DNA of 64,000 nucleotides, from assembly GCF_000763385.1 (NCBI RefSeq), contig NZ_JQFA01000004.1, positions 496,001 to 560,000 on the forward strand, written 5' to 3'. The position numbers were made by a program, and so were the translations under genes. Below are positions 8,443-15,936 of the stretch, piece by piece (position 1 is the stretch's first letter; each line of letters begins with the position of its first letter). This DNA is from Leptolyngbya sp. KIOST-1 (GTDB lineage: Bacteria; Cyanobacteriota; Cyanobacteriia; Phormidesmidales; Phormidesmidaceae). Below the pieces are notes generated by a model, which did not search any database, was not told where the DNA came from, and saw nothing but the letters and a program-made list of their open reading frames with translations.

Positions 8443-8752
8443 CATGTAGACCAGGATGGGGCGGTAGACGGCTACGTCTACCGGGGCGCAACAGCCGATG
8501 GCATGTGGGGGCAATACTTTGCAGCCACCGCCTCCCCTGAGAAGCCCGTTCGACCCCAGCAGCGGCAGGATTATTTCTATCCCAGCCGAACCGGACAGCC
8601 TCTGGTAAAGGTGACGCGGGTAGATCGGGGCAACGGCGCGAAGTTTTTTGTGCAGTACCACTGGAACGGGCAGCAGTGGATCAAGGGGTTAACCCCTGAG
8701 ATTAGAGCCCAGGTGCCGATTTACCGCTACCGGGATGTCCAGAATGCGATCG
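8443..8752 (+). pseudogene. internal fragment of a plasmid/phage-type primase
   Basis: An open stretch of about 103 codons without a start or stop, cut on both sides by IS sequence. It reads GQYFAATASPEKP, then YFYPSRTGQPLVKVTRVDRG, FFVQYHWNGQQWIKGL and QVPIYRYRDVQNAIE. From memory this resembles the region just before the Toprim domain in CHC2/Toprim-type primase-helicase proteins found on cyanobacterial plasmids and integrated elements. The catalytic parts are missing, so it cannot function. It is a footprint of an extrachromosomal or integrative element that the IS once occupied. Confidence 0.6.
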
Positions 8753-10090
8753 AGTTCCAACTTATTTTGTGTCAGCTTTCTTGGGCAACGGCCTTCTGCC
8801 ATTCAACGATGAGGCAATCAGCAGATTGCGCACCCAGTTATTGTGATAGCGGAAACCGTTGAGTTGTTCAAAGGGGCATAAGCAGCCATCCATCGCTGTC
8901 CGAGTTTTGCGACAAAATGGATGAAAGTTCCAGAGTAATGCCATGGCTCGACTGGATTGCTCGGCGGAGCCCCATTTCCCGTGGAAATTTTGCATGGCAT
9001 ATAAGGTGCGGTCGAGATAGTTCATGGGCCGGTCCACTTGATTACTGGTGCGATAAGCGTCAGGGAAGTCAAAGGCTCGTTGGAAGAACCGAGACTTGCC
9101 TTTCAGCCGTCGCAAGCGCCCGTCAATAGCCTTGGGCAAGGTGCTCATCTTTACCCACTCCAGCAACCGTCGCAATCGTTGAGCAAAGTGTCGCTTGCTG
9201 GTGGCCTGATAGACATGCCAGAGTTTGTCGAGGAGGTGTTGCCGGAGCGCGGGTTTCGAGCGGCACCAATCCCGGATTTTAATCACTTCATGGAGAAAGC
9301 ACAGAATCCAGACGATGCCAGGAAATAAGGCCTCCCAGGCGGCTCGGGTAGCGTCCCACCCATCGGTGGTGACCGTCTTGGGAGCATAGTCAGGGGCATG
9401 ATGAGCCGCTTCCTGCTGGAACACGCCATAGGCTTCAGTGAGTCCGGCCTGCCCCGCACTGGCATTTAGACTGGCCCCTAAGATGCACCCTTGGGCGGCG
9501 GTGACGGCCAGATAGACACGGTTCCCTTTCCAATTACAGTGCTTCTCGTCGGCAACTAGATGGGGGGGAGCGCCGCTTCCGTTTTAAGGGTAGTCCCGAC
9601 AATGGAGGCTCGGCCCAACGACTGACAGAGCCGATACCAGTGCATCTCGGAGCGTCCCAGTACATAGGCAATGCCCTCAAACGCCAGACCATGCTTCCTC
9701 AGGTAGAGGGCTTTATCCGCCATTTCTGCGGTTTCGCTCATGTACGGCATCACAAAATCCGGACGCAGTTGATAGGCCTCCTTCGTCCTCGGCAGCAAAA
9801 TCCGTCGGGTCTTAATCTGCTGGCGGGAGGACTCGACCCATCCGTGAAAGCGATAACCGGCCTCAATGCCTTCGGGGAACAGTTCAGGGTGAGCCGCAAT
9901 CTGCTCGTCGAGATACTGACGAAAGGCCTCCCGATCTTCCACCAAAGTGGCGTAGTCGAGGTCGTCTGCAATGGGGAGACAAATCGTTTTATCGCCTGCG
10001 GTTCCACGCTTCCGTCGTTGCTTGGCCATCGGGTTGGCCTCCTGAGCGCTTTCCCTCTATTTTACTCGACACAAACTCGGGGGGAACTAG
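8753..10090 (-). mobile_element. full-length insertion sequence (copy B)
   Basis: About 1.34 kb with imperfect terminal inverted repeats: left AGTTCCAACTTATTTTGTGT, right (minus strand) AGTTCCCCCCGAGTTTGTGT. It contains one transposase gene broken into two frames. Unlike the outer ends of the mosaic, this copy has no matching flanking direct repeat: the left flank is AATGCGATCG and the right flank ATTTAATC. Its present borders therefore arose by recombination or deletion rather than by simple insertion. I cannot assign an IS family with confidence. Confidence 0.85.
8762..10029 (-). pseudogene. DDE transposase, split by a frameshift at a C7 tract
   Basis: The first part (10029 down to 9556, 157 residues, MAKQRRKRGTAGDK...) ends in ALPPI then a stop. 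One base back in frame the protein continues HLVADEKHCNWKGN and runs to 8762. The joined protein has the DDE-type acidic residues in VADEKH and TVTTDGW and a long helical C-terminal half (LFPGIVWILCFLHEVIKIRD). The shift falls exactly in a run of seven C on the coding strand. Either one C was lost or the element uses programmed -1 slippage. The start ATG at 10027-10029 lies about 60 bp inside the right terminal repeat. Confidence 0.8.
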
Positions 10091-10148
10091 ATTTAATCCA
10101 GTAATCAAGCGCCCCTCTATTACCGTGAGAAATTGTGGAGGGCGTCCT

Positions 10149-10358
10149 ATGGATCAGGGATTGATTGGATTACCTAGCTTTTGCCGGGCCCAGCAGGTCA
10201 GTTTTTGGGGTGGCGAGGGTTCTGTGAAAAACTTTATATATGAGGCTGAAACCTGGTTCTACACCATTGAGATGACATCGGGGCCAGAGCCGGACTTTGG
10301 CAGAGTTGGTGGAGAAACTACGGTACTGCTGAGCGAGGCCGATTTATATGCGGCATGA
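10149..10358 (+). CDS. small conserved protein upstream of the crtW remnant
   Basis: A 69-residue protein (MDQGLIGLPSFCRAQQVSFW...) with the segment SGPEPDFGRVGGETTVLLSE near its C-terminus. I believe small proteins of this type occur in cyanobacteria, but I know no function. It looks intact. Its stop TGA overlaps reading frames of the following gene: an ATG at 10355 forms ATGA with the stop and another ATG at 10348 is also in range, so the two were probably cotranscribed. Both lie between the full IS and the right IS fragment, so the pair was carried here or rearranged by the IS. Confidence 0.55.
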   Translation: MDQGLIGLPSFCRAQQVSFWGGEGSVKNFIYEAETWFYTIEMTSGPEPDFGRVGGETTVLLSEADLYAA

Positions 10359-10579
10359 CCCAAACCCAGATCCTTTGGCGGGGGTTTTAATTGCCTCGGG
10401 GATGGTGTTGGTCTGGATGTTAAGTCTGGGGTTGCTCCTGGCGGTTGACCTGGGGCAGCGTCAATGGCTGTGGGTTCTGCCGGCGGTTTTAGGGCGCACC
10501 TACAGTCAAACCGGCCTGTTTATTCTGGCCCACGATGCCATTCACGGGGTGATTGCACCGGGCGATCGCCGCCTGAACC
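10348..10579 (+). pseudogene. crtW: beta-carotene ketolase CrtW, 5' fragment cut by IS
   Basis: About 77 residues remain: membrane segment VLIASGMVLVWMLSLGLLLA, then TGLFILAHDAIHGVIAPGDR, the first histidine box (HDxxH) of CrtW-type diiron ketolases, which add keto groups to beta-carotene to make echinenone and canthaxanthin. The full enzyme has about 230-260 residues and several more His boxes, all absent. At 10580 the frame runs into the IS right-end fragment. The start is ambiguous: ATG 10348 keeps the frame, whereas ATG 10355 (ATGA overlap with the upstream stop) would need one extra G in a G5 tract (10380-10384). The gene is certainly non-functional here. Confidence 0.8.
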
Positions 10580-10682
10580 TTTATCGCCTGCGGTTCCACG
10601 CTTCCGTCGTTGCTTGGCCATCGGGTTGGCCTCCTGAGCGCTTTCCCTCTATTTTACTCGACACAAACTCGGGGGGAACTAG
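10580..10682 (-). mobile_element. IS right-end fragment (copy C)
   Basis: The 103 bases are identical to 9988-10090 of the full IS copy. They contain the first codons of the transposase gene and the right terminal inverted repeat, which ends in GGAACTAG. The fragment truncates crtW on its left and is followed directly by the second GACTAATC. Confidence 0.85.
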
Positions 10683-10690
10683 GACTAATC
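10683..10690. repeat. right 8-bp target-site duplication
   Basis: GACTAATC directly follows GGAACTAG, the outer end of the right IS fragment. It matches 8176-8183 exactly. Confidence 0.75.
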
Positions 10691-10773
10691 ATCAAAACCG
10701 ACTAATACCGCATCCGTTCACAGAACTCCGACGTAAAACCAGGCGTTGCTTGATGGGAGCATGAATTTGAGTA

Positions 10774-10797
10774 AGGGCAAACGGCCGTTTACCCTAC
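10774..10797. repeat. small palindromic repeat, copy 1
   Basis: AGGGCAAACGGCCGTTTACC followed by CTAC is a near-perfect inverted repeat. It resembles 10859-10886 and 57472-57496: each has a G-rich left arm, its complement, and a CCCTAC(G) end. This looks like a short interspersed palindrome family of intergenic DNA. Confidence 0.6.
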
Positions 10798-10858
10798 AAG
10801 AGGCGTCGAATTTTTGACTCATTCCTGCGATTAGCCACGCATAAAACCGATACCTGAT

Positions 10859-10883
10859 AGGGGCGTTGCACTGCAACGCCCCT
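10859..10883. repeat. small palindromic repeat, copy 2
   Basis: A perfect 12-bp inverted repeat, arms AGGGGCGTTGCA and TGCAACGCCCCT around a single C, followed by ACG. It lies about 60 bp downstream of the RND pump stop (minus strand), where it could also help terminate transcription, though there is no U-run. Confidence 0.75.
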
Positions 10884-10941
10884 ACGAACTGGGGGTATAT
10901 AGACAGGGCCTGGCATCGCCATCGCCAGAAAAAGTGGTGCG

Positions 10942-13900
10942 CTAGGGTTGCACCACCTCTGGGGCATCGACGGACTCGGTTTGGTCGCTGGTGGCGATCG
11001 CCCGTCCTGGCCGACCGCCGCCCAGGCCACCGTGCAGCAGGGTGTAGAAGCAGGGAATGATAAACAGCGTCAGCACCGTGGCCAGGGACAGGCCCGAAAA
11101 TACCACCACCCCCAGGGGTTGCAGAAACTCAGCCCCCTCGCCAATGCCCAGGGCCAGAGGGAACAGGCCCAGCACCGTCGTAAAGGTGGTCATCAAAATC
11201 GGGCGCAGGCGGCGGGGGGCCGCACGTAGCATGGCCTCCTGGCGGGTGCAGCCGCTGGCCTCGTAGATCTGGTTGGCCAACTCCACCATGATGATGGCGT
11301 TGTTCACCACAATACCCACCAGCAGCACGGCCCCTACCACCACCGTGGCCCCGATCGCCGTCTGAGTGACAAACAGGCCCAAAATACCCCCCGCCAGGGC
11401 CAGGGGCACCGTTAGCATAATCACCAGCGGATCGATCAGCGAGTTGTACTGCACCGCCATCACGACAAACACCAGGAAGGCCGCCAGCGAACCCAGCACG
11501 GTCAACGACTGCTGTAGCTCCTGGTTGGTTTCAGCGGCGGAACTGGGCAGTACCGTAATACCCTGGGGTAGATCGATGCCAGCAATGATGTTCTCGGCTT
11601 CGGCCAGAGCATCGCCTAGGCTGGCCCCCTCGGCCAAATCACCGCCAATTAAAAATACCTGCCGCCGATTGATGCGCTGGATTTCGCCGGGGGCCGGACC
11701 CCGCTGCACCTGGGCAATGTCCCCCAGTTGCACCAGGTCGCCGCCATTGGTAAACAGCGGAATGTCCAGCAGCTGTGCCGACCGCTGAACGCTGCCGGGG
11801 GTAATCTGCACCCGCACATCCACCAGCCGGTTGCCGCGCTGGAGCTGGGTGGGCACCGAGCCGTTGAGAGCGGTTTGAATGGTGTCTCCAATGGTGGTGG
11901 AGGTCAAGCCCAGGCCATTGGCCCTGGCCCAGTCGGGCACAATCTGCACCTCGTCCTGGGGGTCTTCGCCGTCGGGCCGAAAGCGGGCCAGGGTGGCCTC
12001 CTGTCCCAGCGCTCTCACCACCTGTTGCCCTGCCTGGAACAGCGCCGCGCTGTCCTCCCCCTGGAGGCCCAGGTCAAGGTCGGCCCGCACGGGCGCGTTG
12101 GTCAGGTTGAGGCCGCGCACCGACTCGGGGCTGACGTTGATGCGGGTGCCCACCAGCGGCAGCCGGTTCAGCTCACCGTTGACCCGATCGACGTAGGCGG
12201 TGGTGTTGGTGCCGGGCTGAAGGGTAATGGTGACGCTGCCGCGCAGGGTGTTTTCAGACACATTGCTGCCAAACAGTCCGCCCCCGGCCGTACTAAAGAC
12301 ATAGGCCGTCTCGGGCTGGGCCATCAGCACCTCGTCGATCGCCTGCATCACTCGCTGGTTGGCCTCAATGGTCGTACCTGGGGGAAAGCTCACCCTCACC
12401 TGGGCCTGCCCCGTGCTGATGCGGGGCAAAATCTCCTGGGGAATCTGACCCACCATCCACCAGCTGCCGCCGCCAAACAGCAGCAGCGCCGCCGCGATGA
12501 TCAGCAGCCGACGGCGCAGCACCTGGCGCAGCAGCCGACCGTAGCCCAGGGTGACTCCCTCCAGGCGGGCATTGAACCAGCGAAATGGGCCCCAGCTTTG
12601 CAGGGAGCGGGTGGGCCGCCCCATAATCAGCCGCGAAGCCAGGGTGGGTACTACCGTCAGCGCCACCACCAGCGAGGCCGCCACCGAAAAGCTGATGGTG
12701 AGAATCAGCTCGTTGAACACCAGGGAGATAATGCCGCCAATCAGCAAAAAGGGCAGCACCGCCACCAGGTTGGTGGTCGTCGAGGCCAGCAGGGCACTCT
12801 CCAGCTCCTGACTGCTGGCCTCCGCCTGGAAGATGGCCTCCCGCAGGCTGAAGGTTTCGCTCTGGCGGGAGGCTTCCATTTCTTCGGCCCGCTTGGCCAT
12901 GTTTTCGAGCATCACAATGGAGTTGTCCACCACAATGCCAACCCCCAGGGCCAGCCCACCCAGGCTAAACACGTTGAGCGAGAGACCGAACAGCCCCATT
13001 AACACCAGCGCCACCAGGGTGGCCAGGGGAATGGCGGTGACGATGATGAAGGTCTGTCGCAGGGAGCCAAGGAACAGCAGCACCACGATGCCCGCCAGGG
13101 TAGCCCCGGTCAGGCCCGCGATCGCCACGTTTTGAATCGAGTTGCGAATGAAGCGCGACTCATCGAGGGTGGCGGTCATGTCCATGCCCTCGGGCATCAG
13201 CCCAATCCGGCGCATTTCGTCGAGTTTGGCTTTGACCCCATCCACCACCTCGATAGTGTTGGCGTCGGGCTGCTTTTGGACGCTGACCTTGACGGCGGGC
13301 TGGCCGTTGAGGCGCACGGCGATGCGCTGCTCCTCGGTGCCGTCGATCACGGTGGCCACGTCACGCAGGGTCACCTGCTGGGGCGGCGTGGTGCCCGGCA
13401 CGGCGATCTGCAAATTCTCGATCTCGTCTGCCGACTGGAAGCGGCCCACCAGGCGAGTGAGGGTTTCTTCGCTGCCGCCGCGCAGACGACCGCCGGAGAT
13501 ATCCTGGTTGCGATCGCGCAGGGCATTGATCACATCGGGCACACCAATGCCCACCGCCTGCAGACGGCGCAGGTCCAGATTTACCTGCACCTCTTCGTTG
13601 ACACCGCCAGACACATCGGCACTGGCCACCCCGGGCACCTGCTGAAGTTCGCGCTCCAGCTCCTCTTCAGCAAAAATTCGCAGCGCCTGGGGGCTGAGGG
13701 AATCTGAGGTGAGCGCCATTTCGTAGACCGGCAGCTGGGAGGGGTCAAACTTGAACAGGCGCGGCGTTTCGATGCTGTCGGGCAGAGTGCCCCGGGCCCG
13801 GTTGAGGGCGGCGGTGGCGTCGTTGAGGGCCTGGTCCACATCGCCCCCCGGTTCAAAGAACAGGTCGATGCTAAACCGCCCTTCTCGCGTTTGGGAATAG

Positions 13901-14169
13901 ACCTGAATCACTCCCTCTGTAGCCGACATCGCCTCCTCCAGGGGGCGCGTGATTTCGTCCACGGCCACCTCCGGCGACAGGCCGGGGGCATCGCCCCGCA
14001 GCCCGATGCGGGGGTAGGTGATAGAGGGCAGCAGATCCACGGGCAGCTGGGTGGTGATGAAAAAGCCCATCACTAGTACCGTTAGGCCCAGCATCAGAGT
14101 GCCGATGTGCCGCCGAATGGCCAGGCCGCTAATGCTGAAACGCTGGTTGGGGAAGGAGGAGGGGGTCAT
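10942..14169 (-). CDS. RND-family efflux pump (HAE1-like), inner membrane subunit
   Basis: A proton-driven trimeric exporter of hydrophobic compounds or drugs across the envelope. The 1075 residues have the RND layout: TM1 (IGTLMLGLTVLVMGFFITTQ), a large periplasmic loop, TM2-6 from about residue 345, a second loop and TM7-12. GIVVDNSIVMLENMAKRAEE is the TM4 signature, with one aspartate followed by Asn where many AcrB-like pumps have Asp-Asp. The gene follows the adaptor gene in the same direction, 78 bp apart. The spacer is filled with heptamer repeats and lacks a Shine-Dalgarno. No outer-membrane channel gene is adjacent. Confidence 0.95.
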   Translation of the reverse strand: MTPSSFPNQRFSISGLAIRRHIGTLMLGLTVLVMGFFITTQLPVDLLPSITYPRIGLRGDAPGLSPEVAVDEITRPLEEAMSATEGVIQVYSQTREGRFSIDLFFEPGGDVDQALNDATAALNRARGTLPDSIETPRLFKFDPSQLPVYEMALTSDSLSPQALRIFAEEELERELQQVPGVASADVSGGVNEEVQVNLDLRRLQAVGIGVPDVINALRDRNQDISGGRLRGGSEETLTRLVGRFQSADEIENLQIAVPGTTPPQQVTLRDVATVIDGTEEQRIAVRLNGQPAVKVSVQKQPDANTIEVVDGVKAKLDEMRRIGLMPEGMDMTATLDESRFIRNSIQNVAIAGLTGATLAGIVVLLFLGSLRQTFIIVTAIPLATLVALVLMGLFGLSLNVFSLGGLALGVGIVVDNSIVMLENMAKRAEEMEASRQSETFSLREAIFQAEASSQELESALLASTTTNLVAVLPFLLIGGIISLVFNELILTISFSVAASLVVALTVVPTLASRLIMGRPTRSLQSWGPFRWFNARLEGVTLGYGRLLRQVLRRRLLIIAAALLLFGGGSWWMVGQIPQEILPRISTGQAQVRVSFPPGTTIEANQRVMQAIDEVLMAQPETAYVFSTAGGGLFGSNVSENTLRGSVTITLQPGTNTTAYVDRVNGELNRLPLVGTRINVSPESVRGLNLTNAPVRADLDLGLQGEDSAALFQAGQQVVRALGQEATLARFRPDGEDPQDEVQIVPDWARANGLGLTSTTIGDTIQTALNGSVPTQLQRGNRLVDVRVQITPGSVQRSAQLLDIPLFTNGGDLVQLGDIAQVQRGPAPGEIQRINRRQVFLIGGDLAEGASLGDALAEAENIIAGIDLPQGITVLPSSAAETNQELQQSLTVLGSLAAFLVFVVMAVQYNSLIDPLVIMLTVPLALAGGILGLFVTQTAIGATVVVGAVLLVGIVVNNAIIMVELANQIYEASGCTRQEAMLRAAPRRLRPILMTTFTTVLGLFPLALGIGEGAEFLQPLGVVVFSGLSLATVLTLFIIPCFYTLLHGGLGGGRPGRAIATSDQTESVDAPEVVQP

Positions 14170-14250
14170 GGGGAGCGGGTGGGTGGGTGGGCGGGTGGGC
14201 AGGTGGGCGGGTGGGCAGGTGAGTTATTCACCTAGCCACCGACTCACCTA
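14170..14250 (-). repeat. intercistronic G/C heptamer array, RND operon
   Basis: In mRNA (minus) sense the adaptor stop is followed by GGTAGGTGAGTCGGTGGCTA, then GGTGAATAA, then a C-rich array (CTCACCTGCCCACCCGCCCA and further CCCACC units) that ends directly at the pump's ATG. The two arms can pair extensively. No Shine-Dalgarno is present. The same layout occurs at 49962-50103 and 62138-62356. Confidence 0.8.
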
Positions 14251-15516
14251 CCCCTCAGATGTAAGGCTCAGCTCTACGGTTTGCCCCGACTCCAGGGGCT
14301 GACTGCTGCGGACGACATACTGCTCGCCTGGGGTGAGGCCAGAGAGCAGGGTGACCTGACCGTCGGCGCGATCGCCCACCTGTACCGATCTGGCTTCGAC
14401 CACGCTGAGGCCATCGGCTTCGGTGACGACAAAAATTTGGCTATCACTATCTTCGGCCACCTCAAGGGCGCTCTCGGGTACCGAAACCGCGTTGGACTGA
14501 CCGCTGGTGCCGGTGACGCGGGCCAGCAGACCGCTGCCAATGCGGCCGCCGGGGTTGGCGACGGTAATTTCTACGGGCAGCAGCCGGGAGGTGCTGTCGG
14601 CGACGGGCGAAATGCGGGTCACCTGGCCCGTGAAGCTTTCGCCGGGGAAGGCATCGATCGCGAGATCCACCGACTGCCCGAGATTAAATTCGCTGAGGTT
14701 GCTGTCGGCCACTTCAATCACGACCAGCACCTGGGACAGGTCGCCCAGGGTGAGCACGGCCTCGCCGGGGAGCACCAGGTCGCCGGGTTCGGCGGCCCGC
14801 TCCAGCACCACCCCAGACAGGGAGGCGGTGAGGTTGGCAAAGGAGAGGCGCTGCTGGGTTTCGCGCAAAATTGACCGCTGGGCCTCGACCCGCTGCTGGG
14901 CCGCTGCCACCGCCTGCTGCCGGGTCCGCACCTGCTCCTGAGCCGATTGCAGGGCCTGTTGGGCGGTCACCAGGGTGGTCTGGGCCTGCTCCGCCTCCTG
15001 GGCAGACACAGCCCCCTGACTGGCCAGGGTCTGGAGGCGCTGGGCATCGTTGCTGGCCTGCTGAAACCGAACCCGCGACTCTTCGATGGAGGTGCGAATG
15101 TCGGCCAGCTGGGCCTCGGCCTGGGTGACCTCAAACTGGCGGGCGGCGAGTTCGGCCTGGGCTTCACCCACGGCGGTTTGCAGCAGCACATTGTCAAGGT
15201 TGCCCACCACCTGGCCCTGCTGCACCCGATCGCCCACGTCGGCACTCAGGCCCAGCAACCGTCCTTCGGCCTGCGATCGCAGCGATACCTGCCGGGCCGG
15301 GCGCGTCGTGCCGGTGTAGGTGCGGGCAGTGGCTGCGTCGGCGGCAACGGCCACATCGACCACCACCGGTCTACCTTCCTGCTCGGCCTGGGCCTGGGCC
15401 GCTGGCTCTATCGGTTGGCCACAGGCGACGGTTACGATCCCAATGCCTCCGATCAGCAAAAACCCTGCCGTCCCCATCGGTGCACGCCCTGCCCATCGAA
15501 ACTGTTTGACAACCAT
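14248..15516 (-). CDS. RND efflux periplasmic adaptor (MFP/HlyD family)
   Basis: The membrane-fusion subunit that links the RND pump to an outer-membrane channel. Of 422 residues, the N-terminus is a signal sequence with a possible lipobox (GIGIVTVAC, Cys32), suggesting a lipoprotein. A lipoyl half (SLRSQAEGRLLGLSADVGDR) is followed by a long Gln/Ala-rich coiled-coil hairpin (about residues 115-205), the second lipoyl half (SLSGVVLERAAEPGDLVLPG), beta-barrel and membrane-proximal parts. It is the first gene of a two-gene operon with the pump downstream. Confidence 0.93.
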   Translation of the reverse strand: MVVKQFRWAGRAPMGTAGFLLIGGIGIVTVACGQPIEPAAQAQAEQEGRPVVVDVAVAADAATARTYTGTTRPARQVSLRSQAEGRLLGLSADVGDRVQQGQVVGNLDNVLLQTAVGEAQAELAARQFEVTQAEAQLADIRTSIEESRVRFQQASNDAQRLQTLASQGAVSAQEAEQAQTTLVTAQQALQSAQEQVRTRQQAVAAAQQRVEAQRSILRETQQRLSFANLTASLSGVVLERAAEPGDLVLPGEAVLTLGDLSQVLVVIEVADSNLSEFNLGQSVDLAIDAFPGESFTGQVTRISPVADSTSRLLPVEITVANPGGRIGSGLLARVTGTSGQSNAVSVPESALEVAEDSDSQIFVVTEADGLSVVEARSVQVGDRADGQVTLLSGLTPGEQYVVRSSQPLESGQTVELSLTSEG

Positions 15517-15801
15517 GGCTATTCCCCCTAACCGTTGCGTTTAATTTACTTTACAAATTTTGATTTGGGCTTCTACCTTTCAGGGGATGCTCAGTTGTGT
15601 GAGTTGAGCATGGCGGTGACCGGGTGTTGGCAGTAGCTACAAACCCAGCCGAGGGCTTGGTACTAGGGCTGGTCCGCTGGGCTACGGCTACCCCGAATCA
15701 TCCCAGTCGGGGCAGCGCAGCGGTACTTGATTAAATTATTTGGTTGAGCAATATTAAATGAATTAAGGATGCCACAGGAAACGGTGATTCTGCTATCGAT
15801 G

Positions 15802-15936
15802 CCCTAGGGCGTGTCATCAATTGTGGCTAAAAGCTCGGTATATCAAGCTTTGCCACGCCCGACCCAAACGACAGGCTAAGGGCTGTAACCCTTAGTTTTT
15901 GGGGATTTAGCAGCTAATTGATGACAGCCCCTAGGG
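15802..15936. mobile_element. MITE-like element, copy 1
   Basis: About 135 bp bounded by terminal inverted repeats: CCCTAGGGCGTGTCATCAAT on the left and, read on the other strand, CCTAGGGGCTGTCATCAATT on the right. It encodes no protein. Internally CTAAGGG/CCCTTAG forms a hairpin followed by TTTTT, a potential mobile terminator. A second copy at 18311-18445 has the same orientation and matches it over most of its length. The right end overlaps the 3' end of the RmlD-like gene and provides its stop codon. Confidence 0.8.

Larger units (their letters stand above)
8184..10682. mobile_element. mosaic insertion built from three copies of one IS
   Basis: Between the two GACTAATC octamers lie, in order: a 259-bp left-end fragment of an IS, a 310-bp primase fragment, a full-length copy of the IS (about 1.34 kb), about 490 bp with a small gene and the 5' part of crtW, and a 103-bp right-end fragment of the IS. 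All IS pieces share the same orientation and are identical to the full copy where they overlap, as far as I can compare by eye, so the events are recent. The outer ends and the duplicated octamer show that this assembly, or an ancestor with these ends, transposed as one unit into the site. Confidence 0.75.

Noticed and set aside
8350-8862. 170-codon plus-strand frame joining IS and primase sequence
   Set aside because: It begins and ends in antisense IS sequence and only its middle (8443-8752) resembles a protein. It is a chance fusion, not a gene.
11728-13002. 424-codon plus-strand frame opposite the RND pump
   Set aside because: Shadow of a real RND gene; His/Gln/Gly-rich translation with no recognisable motif.
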